From contig CANQIO010000003.1 in the NCBI GenBank assembly GCA_947624065.1, positions 27,623-91,622 on the forward strand: DNA of 64,000 bases. The letters are read 5' to 3'. The stretch comes from an uncultured Oscillospiraceae bacterium (GTDB taxonomy: Bacteria; Bacillota; Clostridia; Oscillospirales; Oscillospiraceae). Below are positions 14,702 through 24,457 of the stretch, in pieces (position 1 is the first letter of the stretch; every line of letters starts with the position of its first letter). Below the pieces are notes generated by a model, which searched no databases, was not told the origin of the DNA, and saw only the letters and a program-made list of their open reading frames with translations. The position numbers and the translations under genes are program-made.

Positions 14702-15967
14702 ATGCGGATCGACATTCTGACACTTTTTCCCGAGGCGGTGCAGCCCATGATGGACGCCTCCATCCTGGGCCGGGCGGCCAAAAAGGGGCTCATCGAAATC
14801 AACTGCGTCCAGATCCGGGACTTCACTGAGAACAAGCAGCAGCAGGTGGACGACTACCCCTACGGCGGCGGCTGGGGCTGCGTGATGATGGCCCAGCCGC
14901 TGAAATCCTGCCTGGACTGGGTGACCGCCCAGGCCGGCCCTCGCAGACGCCGGGTCATCTACATGTCCCCCCAGGGGGCCCGGTTCGACCAGGGCCACGC
15001 GAAGCGGCTGGTCACGGAGTACGACCACCTGGTGCTGGTCTGCGGCCACTATGAGGGCGTGGACGAGCGGTTCATCGAGGCCTGCTGCGACGAGGAGCTG
15101 AGCATCGGCGACTTCGTGCTCACCGGCGGGGAGATCCCGGCCATGGCCATCGCGGACAGCGTGTGCCGGATGGTGCCGGGGGTGCTGTCCGACCCGGCCT
15201 GCTACATGGGCGAGAGCCATTGGGACGGGCTGCTGGAATACCCCCAGTACACCCGGCCGGAGACCTGGGAGGGTCTGACCGTGCCGGAGGTGCTGCGGGA
15301 GGGAAAGCATAGGGAGATCGAGGCCTGGCGGCGGGAGCAGCAGCTGCGGCGCACCATGGAGCGGCGGCCGGACATGTTCGCGGCCTTCCAGCCCCAGACC
15401 TCGGAGGACGAGCTGACCGTGCTGCGCCTGACCGGGCGGGAGCCCCTCGCCTACGACTGCCGCCTGGCGGAGCCGGCGGACATGGACCAGCTTTTGGCCA
15501 TCACCGCCGAGGCCAGCGCCTATCTGCGCGCCCAGGGCGTGGACCAGTGGCAGGACGGCTTCCCCAACGCCGACACCTTCCGCCGGGACATGGCCGAGGG
15601 CGGCTGCTGGCTGTTCACCCACGACGGCGAGCCCGCCGGGGTGGTCAGTCTCTATCTGACGCCGGACCCGGATTACGCCGCCATCGACGGCGCCTGGCTC
15701 ACCGACGGCGCGCCCTACGCCACCATCCACCGCACGGCGGTGAAGGACGCCTACCGGGGCCGGGGCCTGGCCATGGAGATGATGCAGCTGTGCGAGGACC
15801 TGGCCCTGGGCCGGGGCTTCGGCAGCGTCCGCATCGACACCCACGAGGACAACAAGGCCATGCAGGGGCTGCTGCGAAAGCGGGGCTATACCCTGTGCGG
15901 GACCGTATACCTGCACCACGGCCCGGAGCGCTCCCTCAAGCGCCTGGCCTATGAAAAGGTGTTTTGA
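14702..15967 (+). CDS. trmD: tRNA (guanine-N1)-methyltransferase TrmD fused to a GNAT acetyltransferase
   Basis: One 421-aa frame with no stop between domains. Residues 1 to about 240 are TrmD, the SAM-dependent trefoil-knot enzyme making m1G37 in tRNA: DILTLFPEAV, YGGGWGCVMMAQPL, CGHYEGVDER, SIGDFVLTGGE and DGLLEYPQYTRPE. Residues about 255-421 are an N-acetyltransferase: LAEPADMDQL start, VKDAYRGRGLAMEMM (347 onward; acetyl-CoA loop RGRGLA) and RIDTHEDNKAMQGLLRKRGY end. In ordinary bacteria TrmD alone is about 240 aa and lies between rimM and rplS; here neither adjoins. The residue aligned by eye with the catalytic Asp before GLL is Glu (GESHWDGLL). The start at 14702 matches the TrmD N-terminus. 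Confidence 0.93.
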   Translation: MRIDILTLFPEAVQPMMDASILGRAAKKGLIEINCVQIRDFTENKQQQVDDYPYGGGWGCVMMAQPLKSCLDWVTAQAGPRRRRVIYMSPQGARFDQGHAKRLVTEYDHLVLVCGHYEGVDERFIEACCDEELSIGDFVLTGGEIPAMAIADSVCRMVPGVLSDPACYMGESHWDGLLEYPQYTRPETWEGLTVPEVLREGKHREIEAWRREQQLRRTMERRPDMFAAFQPQTSEDELTVLRLTGREPLAYDCRLAEPADMDQLLAITAEASAYLRAQGVDQWQDGFPNADTFRRDMAEGGCWLFTHDGEPAGVVSLYLTPDPDYAAIDGAWLTDGAPYATIHRTAVKDAYRGRGLAMEMMQLCEDLALGRGFGSVRIDTHEDNKAMQGLLRKRGYTLCGTVYLHHGPERSLKRLAYEKVF

Positions 15968-15998
15968 TCCTTTGTTTTTGGCAGAAAAGGAGTTCGTT

Positions 15999-16736
15999 AT
16001 GCTGAACGTATCGCATGTGACGAAAAAATACGGCAAGGTGACGGCCTGCGACGATGTGAGCTTCCATCTGGACCCCGGGAGCGTCACCGTGCTGCTGGGG
16101 CCCAACGGCGCGGGCAAGAGCACCATCATGAAAGCCATCGTGGGCTTTCTGCGCTATGAAGGGGACATCACCGTGGGCGGCCACCCCAACAAGACCACCG
16201 ACGCCCGGCGGCTGCTGGGCTACATCCCGGAGATGCCGTCGCTGTATCCCAACCTGACCGTGTCGGAGCACATGGAATTTTTGGCCCGTGCCTACCGGCT
16301 GACGGACTATAAGGACCGGATCGAGGCGCTCTTTGAGCGGTTCGAGCTGACCGACAAAAGGAAAAAGTTCGGCGACGAGCTGTCCAAGGGCATGCAGCAG
16401 AAGCTGAACATCTGCCTGGGGCTGCTGCCGGAGCCGGCGATGCTGCTGCTGGACGAGCCCATGATCGGCCTGGACCCCCACGCCATCAAGCAGCTGAAAG
16501 CCATGCTGGAGGACATGCGCGCCCAGGGACGGACCATGCTGGTCAGCACCCACATCATCGACAGCGTGGACATGCTGTGGGACCGGGCGCTGATCATGCA
16601 GGCAGGCCGCATCCGGGCCAACGTGACCCGCCAGGAGCTGGACGGCGCCGGCCGGACCCTGGAGGAGCTGTTCTTCGACGTGACCGAGGGCGTGAGCCAG
16701 TCCGACATGGCCCACCCCGGAGGGGAGGACGCATGA
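15999..16736 (+). CDS. ABC transporter ATP-binding protein
   Basis: A 245-aa ATPase subunit. Walker A GPNGAGKST (34-42), signature LSKGMQQK (128-135), Walker B LLLDEP (149-154) with GLDPHA, and the switch His in STHIID (185). The start has AAAAGGAG 6 nt upstream. Its stop overlaps the ATG of the next gene (ATGA), so it pairs with that permease. The ABC-2 style of the pair suggests export. Confidence 0.93.
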   Translation: MLNVSHVTKKYGKVTACDDVSFHLDPGSVTVLLGPNGAGKSTIMKAIVGFLRYEGDITVGGHPNKTTDARRLLGYIPEMPSLYPNLTVSEHMEFLARAYRLTDYKDRIEALFERFELTDKRKKFGDELSKGMQQKLNICLGLLPEPAMLLLDEPMIGLDPHAIKQLKAMLEDMRAQGRTMLVSTHIIDSVDMLWDRALIMQAGRIRANVTRQELDGAGRTLEELFFDVTEGVSQSDMAHPGGEDA

Positions 16737-19402
16737 GGCTGTTCGGCTACTATGCCTTGCACACCTTCAAAAACCAGCTGAAAAAGCTGTTCAAGACCTG
16801 GGTGCTGGTATTTTTGCTGGTGTGCGCGCTGCTGGGCGGGTTCATCGGCTTTTTCGCCGCCTCCCTGTCCGACGACGGGCCGGAGGACGCCCCTTACGGG
16901 GAAGAGTTCGCGGAGGCGCTGCCCCCGGAGGAAGAGGACGTTTCCCTCGCCCTTGGCGCGGACACGGCCCAGCTCGGGGAGCTGATCGCGGGCGTGCTGG
17001 TCCTGGGGCTGTTCCTCTTCATGGCCATGGGCGCGGACAAGAACGGCAGCCGCATCTTTCTGCCTGCGGACGTGAACATCCTGTTCCCCTCCCCCATGCG
17101 GCCCCAGGCGGTGCTGCTGTTCCGGCTGGCCACCCAGCTGGGCGTGTCGCTGCTGGCAGGGTTCTATCTGCTGATGCAGCTGCCCAACCTGGTGGACAAC
17201 CTGGGGATGAGTGTGTGGAGCGCGCTGACGCTGGTGGCGGCCTTCTGCGCCGCCGTGCTGACAGGCACGCTGATCCGGGTGCTGCTGTACATCCTGGCGG
17301 CCACCTATCCCGCCGTGAAGCGGGCGCTGCGCCCGGCGGTGTACGCGATCCTCGTCCTGCTGGCCGGGGGCTTTCTGGCCGCCCGGACGGGAGGGCGGGA
17401 CCTGCTGCAGGCCGCTCTCCGCTTCTTCAACGCGCCTCTGACCCGCCATATCCCCTTCTGGGGCTGGCTGAAGGCCGCCTGCGGCTGCGCCATCGCGGGC
17501 CGGCTGGGGGCCAGCGCCGTCTATATGGCCGTGACGCTCCTGGGCGGGGCGGCGCTGGTGCTGGTCATCTGGCGCATCCGGGCAGATTTCTATGAGGACG
17601 CCATGGCCAAGAGCGAGGAGACCGCCGAGCTGCTGGCCAGAGCCCAGTCGGAAAAGGGCGCCGGCATGGCGGTCCGGCGGAAAAAGGACCGGAGCGGCCG
17701 GCTCCGCCGGGACGGCATGCGCCACGGCGCGGGGGCCAACGTGTTCTTTTTCAAGGCCATGTATAACCGCTTCCGCTTCGCCCATCTGGGCTTTCTCACC
17801 AAGACCCTGGAGTTCTATCTGGCGGCGGCGCTGGCGGTGGGGCTGCTCCTGCGCCGGACCGGGACGGCCTCCGCCGGGGGCATCGTCTCGCTGGTGCTGG
17901 GAGGGCTGGTGTTCTTCCGGGCCCTGGGCAACAGCCTGGAGCAGGACGCCGGCATGGACAGCTTTCTTCTCATCCCGGAGAGCACCTGGGCCAAGCTCTT
18001 CTGGTCCCTGATGGGCGTCACTGCCAACTGCCTGCTGGACGTGCTGCCGGCACTGCTGGTGGGGGCGCTGGCGGCGGGGGCCAGCGTGGCCGGCACGCTG
18101 GCATGGGCCCCGCTAATCGTGGCCGTGGACTTTTACGCCACCACTGTGGGGGCTTTCATCGGCTTCTCCGTGCCCGTCAACGCGGGCAGGACCATCAAGC
18201 AGATCGTCCAAGTCATGTTCGTCTACTTTGGCCTGCTGCCGGACATCGTCATCATCGCCGTGGGCGCGGCGCGGGGCGCCATGTTCCCGGCGTCCGTCCT
18301 GGCGGCGGGGGTGAACGGGGCGCTGGGACTGGCGTTCTTCGCCCTGACGCCCCTGTTTCTGGACCCCCGCAGCCGCCCCGCTCCCATCCGGGCGGGCGCC
18401 TATACCGCGCCTTCGAGCGGCTATGCAGTTCCCGCCGCGGCCTCCCCCGCCCCGGCGGAGACCGCCGCGCCTGTCCCGGCGCCGGATCTGCCCGCCGCAA
18501 GACGGCTGTTCTCCCGGATCGGGTTCAGCGCGTTCACCATCCTGGCGCTGGGGACGGCGCTCCAGGCCGGCGCGGCGGTGCTGGCCCTCGTCCGCTGGCC
18601 CGGCCAGGACCAGCCTGGTTGGGTGATGTGGCTGGTTACGTTCCTGCCCCTGTATGCCGTCGCCATCCCCGTGGGGCTGGCGATCCTGCGCCGGGCCCCC
18701 GCCGCACCGCCGGAAAAGCGGGGCGTCACCGCCGGCCAGGCGGTCACGGCCCTGCTGGTCAGCCTGTTCATGATGTACGCCGGCAACCTGGCCGGGACTC
18801 TGATCACCGCGGCGCTCCAGGCCCTGCTGGGCGCGGAGGCCGCCAATCCCATCCTGGCCTACGCCACAGACGGCAGCGTGGTATCCAAGATCGCGGTGAT
18901 GGTGATTGCCGCCCCGCTCATCGAGGAATACCTTTTCCGCAAGACCCTCATCGACCGGATGCGCCCCTATGGGGAGAAGCTGGCGGTCATCACCTCGGCG
19001 GCGGTGTTCGGGCTGTTCCACGGGAATCTGGGGCAGCTTTTTTACGCGGCGGCCCTGGGGCTGGTGTTCGGGTATGCCTATCTGCGGACCGGCCGGCTCC
19101 GGTACAGCGTGGCGCTGCATATGCTCATCAATTTTCTGGGCAGCGTGGCGGCCCCGGCCATCCTGGAGGCCGCTGGGCCCGACGGGACTGGCCTGGCCTT
19201 GGCGGCATACAGCTACGGCATGATGGCTCTGGCCCTGGCGGGGCTGGTTCTGCTGTGCGTCCGGGGGCGGGACATCCGCTTCGCCCCGGCGGAGTGGGAG
19301 CTGCCCCGGGGCAGCCGGTTCCGGACCGTGTGGCTGAATCCGGGGATGCTGCTGTTTTTCGCCCTGTGCCTGGTATCCATCGCGCTGACCTTCGTGGTTT
19401 GA
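16733..19402 (+). CDS. ABC exporter permease fused to a CPBP intramembrane metalloprotease
   Basis: An 889-aa polytopic membrane protein, start coupled to the ATPase. Residues 1 to about 560 have repeated membrane segments and match the putative ABC exporter family seen in clostridia (start KNQLKKLFKTWVLVFLLVCA; a cytosolic loop near 300-330). A Pro/Ala-rich linker (about 560-590) joins a second membrane unit with all three CPBP/Abi motifs: EEYLFR (E731, E732, R736), FGLFHGN (H763) and LHMLINF (H796, N800). CPBP proteins are glutamic-type or metal-dependent membrane proteases, for example Rce1 and bacteriocin-immunity proteins. The fusion could process a substrate during export; none is visible nearby. 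Confidence 0.85.
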   Translation: MRLFGYYALHTFKNQLKKLFKTWVLVFLLVCALLGGFIGFFAASLSDDGPEDAPYGEEFAEALPPEEEDVSLALGADTAQLGELIAGVLVLGLFLFMAMGADKNGSRIFLPADVNILFPSPMRPQAVLLFRLATQLGVSLLAGFYLLMQLPNLVDNLGMSVWSALTLVAAFCAAVLTGTLIRVLLYILAATYPAVKRALRPAVYAILVLLAGGFLAARTGGRDLLQAALRFFNAPLTRHIPFWGWLKAACGCAIAGRLGASAVYMAVTLLGGAALVLVIWRIRADFYEDAMAKSEETAELLARAQSEKGAGMAVRRKKDRSGRLRRDGMRHGAGANVFFFKAMYNRFRFAHLGFLTKTLEFYLAAALAVGLLLRRTGTASAGGIVSLVLGGLVFFRALGNSLEQDAGMDSFLLIPESTWAKLFWSLMGVTANCLLDVLPALLVGALAAGASVAGTLAWAPLIVAVDFYATTVGAFIGFSVPVNAGRTIKQIVQVMFVYFGLLPDIVIIAVGAARGAMFPASVLAAGVNGALGLAFFALTPLFLDPRSRPAPIRAGAYTAPSSGYAVPAAASPAPAETAAPVPAPDLPAARRLFSRIGFSAFTILALGTALQAGAAVLALVRWPGQDQPGWVMWLVTFLPLYAVAIPVGLAILRRAPAAPPEKRGVTAGQAVTALLVSLFMMYAGNLAGTLITAALQALLGAEAANPILAYATDGSVVSKIAVMVIAAPLIEEYLFRKTLIDRMRPYGEKLAVITSAAVFGLFHGNLGQLFYAAALGLVFGYAYLRTGRLRYSVALHMLINFLGSVAAPAILEAAGPDGTGLALAAYSYGMMALALAGLVLLCVRGRDIRFAPAEWELPRGSRFRTVWLNPGMLLFFALCLVSIALTFVV

Positions 19403-19412
19403 AAAAATAGAG

Positions 19413-19442
19413 AATGGCCCGGGACCGAGGTCCCGGGCCATT
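19413..19442. terminator. Bidirectional terminator between the ABC-CPBP gene and galM
   Basis: A 14-bp near-perfect stem built on AATGGCCCGGGACC (19413-19426) and its complement (19429-19442). It has T-rich tails on both sides, better on the minus strand (TCTATTTTTTC), and lies between convergent genes. Confidence 0.85.
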
Positions 19443-19452
19443 TCATTTATCC

Positions 19453-20469
19453 TTATCTCGTCCGAAAACGGTACACCGTCTCGGTGTGGAGCGGCTGTCC
19501 CGCCCGGAGCACCGGGGAGGGGAAGCCCCAGCAGTTCATGCCGTTGGGAAAAAGCTGTGTCTCCAGGCACACCGCCCCCCGCGGCCCCATGACCGCGCCG
19601 CCCTTGCCGGGCCGGTCGGACAGGCCGTTGGCGGTATAGACCTGCATCCCCGGCAGGTCCGTCTCCGTCTCCATGATGAGCCTCTCCCCGGTGAGCACCG
19701 CCGCCCGCCGGCCGCAGAGCACGTAGTTGTGGTCGTAGCCGCCGGCCAGGCGCAGCTGCCCGCAGTCCGCGCCGATGTCCCGGCCGATGGGCTTGGGCTC
19801 CCGGAAATCGAAGGGCGTGCCCGCCACGTCCAGGAGCCGCCCCGTGGGCAGGCAGCCGCCGTCGTTCTCGCAAAAGCGCTCGGCGAACACCTGCAGCGTG
19901 TGGTCCAGCACGGAGCCCGCGCCGTTCAGATTGAAGTATGTGTGGTTGGTCAGGTTCACCAGGGTGTCCCGGTCGCTCACCGCGTCATAGGCGATGCGCA
20001 GCGCATCGTCCTCCGTGAGGGAGAACGTGACCGACACCTGCAGCGCGCCGGGATATCCCTCCTCTCCATCCGGGGACAGCCGGGAGCATACCAGCGCGTC
20101 CCCCCGCGGCTCCGCGCGCCAGAGATACCGGTCGAACCCCCGGACGCCGCCGTGGAGATGGTTCTCTCCGTTGTTTTTCGCCAAAACATATTCCGTCCCG
20201 TTCAGGGAGAAACGGGCCCCGCCGATGCGGTTGCCCACCCGGCCGATGGTGGCGCCCAAGTGGCCGTCGCCGGCCTCGTATTCGGCCACGGTGTCGTAGC
20301 CCAGGGCCACGTCGACGGCGCCGCCGGTCCCGTCGGGGACCTCCAGCGCCTGGATGGTGGCGCCGTAGTCCAGCACGGTGACGGCCATGCCCCGGCCGTT
20401 CTCCAGCCGCCAGGCCGTGACGGCCTCACCGGCCGCCGTGCGACCGAAGGGGAAGTTGGAAACTGCCAT
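19453..20469 (-). CDS. galM: Aldose 1-epimerase (galactose mutarotase)
   Basis: A 338-aa GalM that interconverts alpha and beta anomers of galactose or glucose in the cytoplasm. ENHLHGG and NLTNHTYFNLNG carry the two active-site histidines, YDHNYVL follows, and ETQLFPNGMN holds the catalytic Glu. Length and motif order are standard. AAGGAGG precedes the ATG. No other Leloir genes are present. Confidence 0.95.
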   Translation of the reverse strand: MAVSNFPFGRTAAGEAVTAWRLENGRGMAVTVLDYGATIQALEVPDGTGGAVDVALGYDTVAEYEAGDGHLGATIGRVGNRIGGARFSLNGTEYVLAKNNGENHLHGGVRGFDRYLWRAEPRGDALVCSRLSPDGEEGYPGALQVSVTFSLTEDDALRIAYDAVSDRDTLVNLTNHTYFNLNGAGSVLDHTLQVFAERFCENDGGCLPTGRLLDVAGTPFDFREPKPIGRDIGADCGQLRLAGGYDHNYVLCGRRAAVLTGERLIMETETDLPGMQVYTANGLSDRPGKGGAVMGPRGAVCLETQLFPNGMNCWGFPSPVLRAGQPLHTETVYRFRTR

Positions 20470-20499
20470 GGTTGAAGCCTCCTTCTCGCGATTTATCCT

Positions 20500-20539
20500 A
20501 TCATAGCATGTTGCGCAAAACCGTGCAACATGCTATGAT
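20500..20539. promoter_or_regulatory. Symmetric divergent promoter in a 15-bp inverted repeat (galM / msrC)
   Basis: ATCATAGCATGTTGC (20500-20514) is repeated inverted at 20525-20539 around a 10-nt centre. Plus strand: TTGCGC (20511-20516), 17 bp, TATGAT (20534-20539). Minus strand: TTGCAC (20523-20528), 17 bp, TATGAT (20500-20505). Each -35 lies at the inner end of the arm whose outer end is the opposite -10. Confidence 0.8.
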
Positions 20540-20571
20540 AATGGCTGCAGCAATATGGACGGAGGGGACAA

Positions 20572-21042
20572 ATGAGCTATATCGAAGTGGAATATCCCAA
20601 GGACAAGACGGCGTTCTATGCCCTGCTGCGGGAGCAGCTGGCGCTGTACCTGGCCGACGAGACGGACCGGACAGCCCGGCTGGCCAACGCCTCCGCCGTC
20701 ATCGCCCAGGCGTTCCCGGACGCCAACTGGGTGGGCTTTTATCTGGTGGACGGGGACACTCTGGCGGTGGGGCCGTTCCAGGGCAAGCCCGCCGTCAGCC
20801 GCATCGGCTTCGGCAAGGGGGTGTGCGGCACGGCCTGGGCCCAGCGGAAAGCCCAGGTGGTGGAGGAAGTATCCTGCTTTGCCGGGCACATCGCCTGCGA
20901 CTGCAACACCCACTCCGAGATCGTGATCCCCCTGTGGGACGGGGATCGGATATGGGGCGTGCTGGACATGGACAGCGTCCTGCCGGGCCATTTTACCGAG
21001 GCCGACCGCGCGGGACTGGAGGAGGCCGTCCGGCTGCTGTAA
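20572..21042 (+). CDS. msrC: GAF-domain free methionine-(R)-sulfoxide reductase (fRMsr)
   Basis: A 156-aa single GAF domain of the YebR/fRMsr family, which reduces free Met-R-sulfoxide with thioredoxin. GPFQGKPA, GKGVCGTAWA, GHIACDCN and SEIVIPL are the family signature. Cys109 (IACD) is at the catalytic position and Cys85 (GVCG) matches the second Cys. The position of the third conserved Cys, in QGK-AC, is Val75, while extra cysteines occur at 102 and 111. The start has GGAGGGG upstream. Confidence 0.88.
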   Translation: MSYIEVEYPKDKTAFYALLREQLALYLADETDRTARLANASAVIAQAFPDANWVGFYLVDGDTLAVGPFQGKPAVSRIGFGKGVCGTAWAQRKAQVVEEVSCFAGHIACDCNTHSEIVIPLWDGDRIWGVLDMDSVLPGHFTEADRAGLEEAVRLL

Positions 21043-21052
21043 AACATGAGAA

Positions 21053-21078
21053 GGGCGCGGAGCGTACGCTCCGCGCCC
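21053..21078. terminator. Bidirectional hairpin between msrC and lepA
   Basis: A perfect 26-nt palindrome of 13-nt arms (GGGCGCGGAGCGT and its complement) lies between convergent genes. Tails are only moderately T-rich, so termination strength is uncertain. Confidence 0.7.
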
Positions 21079-21083
21079 GAGCT

Positions 21084-22867
<1,784 letters not shown>

Positions 22868-22871
<4 letters not shown>

Positions 22872-23167
22872 AGATAGCTCTCCGCCTGATCCGCGATCTG
22901 CCGCAGCTGGGCCGCCAGCTGCCGGATGTTCTCCGGGGCCAGCCTGGCCCCGGCCTCGTCGCCGGTGCGCCCCAGCAAAAAGTCCGCCGTCACGCCGTAG
23001 TAATCACAGGCCCGGCATACAAAGGCCAGTCCCGGCTCCCGTGCGCCGTTCTCATAGTGGCTCAAAAGCGCCTGGCTGATCAGCAGGTCCGCCGCCGCTT
23101 TCCGCTGGCTGACCCCTTTTTCCCGCCGCAGCCGGCTCAGATTCGCGCAGAATTGCCGCTCGTTCAT
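22868..23167 (-). CDS. Small XRE-family regulator upstream of lepA
   Basis: A 99-aa helix-turn-helix protein: [20 protein letters not shown], then [11 protein letters not shown] and DFLLGRTGD. The C-terminal helix ([16 protein letters not shown]) may dimerise. The ATG at 23167 has GAGG 7 nt upstream; the GTG 3 nt before is less well placed. It is cotranscribed with lepA from 23203-23231. Confidence 0.88.
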
Positions 23168-23202
23168 CACGCTGCCTCGTTTCCCAATTGATAACTTTTT
23201 GT

Positions 23203-23231
23203 ATTATACACGTCCGGGCAAAATTTGTAAA
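23203..23231 (-). promoter_or_regulatory. Promoter of the XRE-lepA operon
   Basis: On the minus strand TTTACA (23226-23231), 17-bp spacer, TATAAT (23203-23208). Confidence 0.85.
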
Positions 23232-23238
23232 CACAAAC

Positions 23239-23267
23239 TTGAAAATTCCCCCTATGCGTGCTATCAT
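23239..23267 (+). promoter_or_regulatory. Promoter of pta
   Basis: TTGAAA (23239-23244), 17-bp spacer, TATCAT (23262-23267). It is divergent from and adjacent to the lepA promoter. It gives a leader of about 70 nt with AGAGGAGA before the ATG. Confidence 0.8.
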
Positions 23268-23343
23268 AGTTTTACTGTGATGCGAGCCGGCCTGTGTGGC
23301 TCGCGCTTTATTATGATTTCAGATCAAGAGAGGAGAAAGCGAC

Positions 23344-24327
23344 ATGTTCCAGAAGCTCATCGATTCCCTGCGGGCCCGTCCCCGCAAAATCGTCTTCACC
23401 GAAGGCAACGACCCCCGCATCCTGGAGGCGGCTGCCCGCCTGCTGTCCGGCACGTTTTTGACCCCCATCCTGATGGGCAACGAGCTGGAGATCCTCACCG
23501 CCGCCCAGAAGGCCGGCTTCAACATCCGCGGCGCCACGATCATCGACCCCAAGACCTACCATGACACCGAGGCCATGGTCCAGAAGATGGTGGAGCTGCG
23601 CCACGGCAAGATGACCGAGGAGCAGTGCCGGGAGGCCCTGCAGCACCGCAACTACTTCGGCACCATGCTGGTGGCCATGGGCCACGCCGACGCCCTGCTG
23701 GGCGGCGCGACTTATTCCACCGCCGACACGGTCCGTCCCGCCCTGCAGCTGATCAAGACCAAGCCGGGCAACAAGATCGTCTCCTCCTGCTTCATCATGG
23801 TCAAGCCCTCCCCCACCGGTGACAACACCGTCCTGGCCATGGGCGACTGCGCCATCAACATCCACCCCTCCGAGGACGACCTGGTGGAGATCGCCACCGA
23901 GACCATCAAGTGCGGCCGCCTGTTCGGCATCGACCCGAAGGTCGCCTTCCTCAGCTACTCCACCTTCGGCTCCGGCAAGGGCGACGACGTGGACAAGATG
24001 AGCCATGCCGCCGAGCGGGTGAAGGCCATCATGCCCAGCGTTCCCATCACCGGCGAGATCCAGTTCGACGCCGCCGTGAGCCCCCGTGTGGCCCACACCA
24101 AGTGCCCGGACGACCGGGTGGCCGGCTATGCCAACGTGTTCATCTTCCCGGACATCAACGCCGGCAACATCGGCTACAAGATCGCCCAGCGGCTGGGCGG
24201 CTTCGACGCCTACGGCCCCATCCTGTGCGGCCTGAACGCCCCCATCAACGACCTGAGCCGTGGCTGCAACGCCGAGGAGGTCTACTCCATGGCCATCATC
24301 ACCGCCGCCCAGGCCAACATGGTCTGA
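23344..24327 (+). CDS. pta: Phosphate acetyltransferase
   Basis: A 327-aa short-form Pta, converting acetyl-CoA and phosphate to acetyl phosphate in the fermentative acetate pathway. FTEGNDPRILEAA, YFGTMLVAMGHADALLGGAT, FSTADTVRPALQ-type sequence and STFGSGKGDD are family blocks. The partner ackA is not in the window. Length fits the 325-340 aa clostridial form. A butyryl-specific homologue is less likely given the motifs. Confidence 0.93.
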   Translation: MFQKLIDSLRARPRKIVFTEGNDPRILEAAARLLSGTFLTPILMGNELEILTAAQKAGFNIRGATIIDPKTYHDTEAMVQKMVELRHGKMTEEQCREALQHRNYFGTMLVAMGHADALLGGATYSTADTVRPALQLIKTKPGNKIVSSCFIMVKPSPTGDNTVLAMGDCAINIHPSEDDLVEIATETIKCGRLFGIDPKVAFLSYSTFGSGKGDDVDKMSHAAERVKAIMPSVPITGEIQFDAAVSPRVAHTKCPDDRVAGYANVFIFPDINAGNIGYKIAQRLGGFDAYGPILCGLNAPINDLSRGCNAEEVYSMAIITAAQANMV

Positions 24328-24341
24328 ACAAAAACATACGC

Positions 24342-24370
24342 GGGCGCGTCCAAAGGACGCGCCCATTTTC
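24342..24370 (+). terminator. Terminator of pta
   Basis: A 10-bp stem GGGCGCGTCC (24342-24351 / 24355-24364), AAA loop, then ATTTTC. Confidence 0.85.
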
Positions 24371-24372
24371 TA

Positions 24373-24407
24373 TGAAAACGCTCCCCTGTCCAAACGGGCA
24401 GGGGAGC
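24373..24407 (-). terminator. Terminator of the sigma / SLH-protein operon
   Basis: GCTCCCCTG (24380-24388) pairs with CAGGGGAGC (24399-24407), followed on the minus strand by GTTTTC. It lies 50 nt past the SLH gene. Confidence 0.8.
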
Positions 24408-24457
24408 TACACTGCCTGCGGCCGGGATGACCTCGGCCGCGGTCAGGTGGGGGGCGT

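Noticed and set aside
14228-16138. Long minus-strand frame opposite trmD
   Set aside because: TrmD and GNAT motifs on the plus strand are unambiguous; the minus frame is low complexity.
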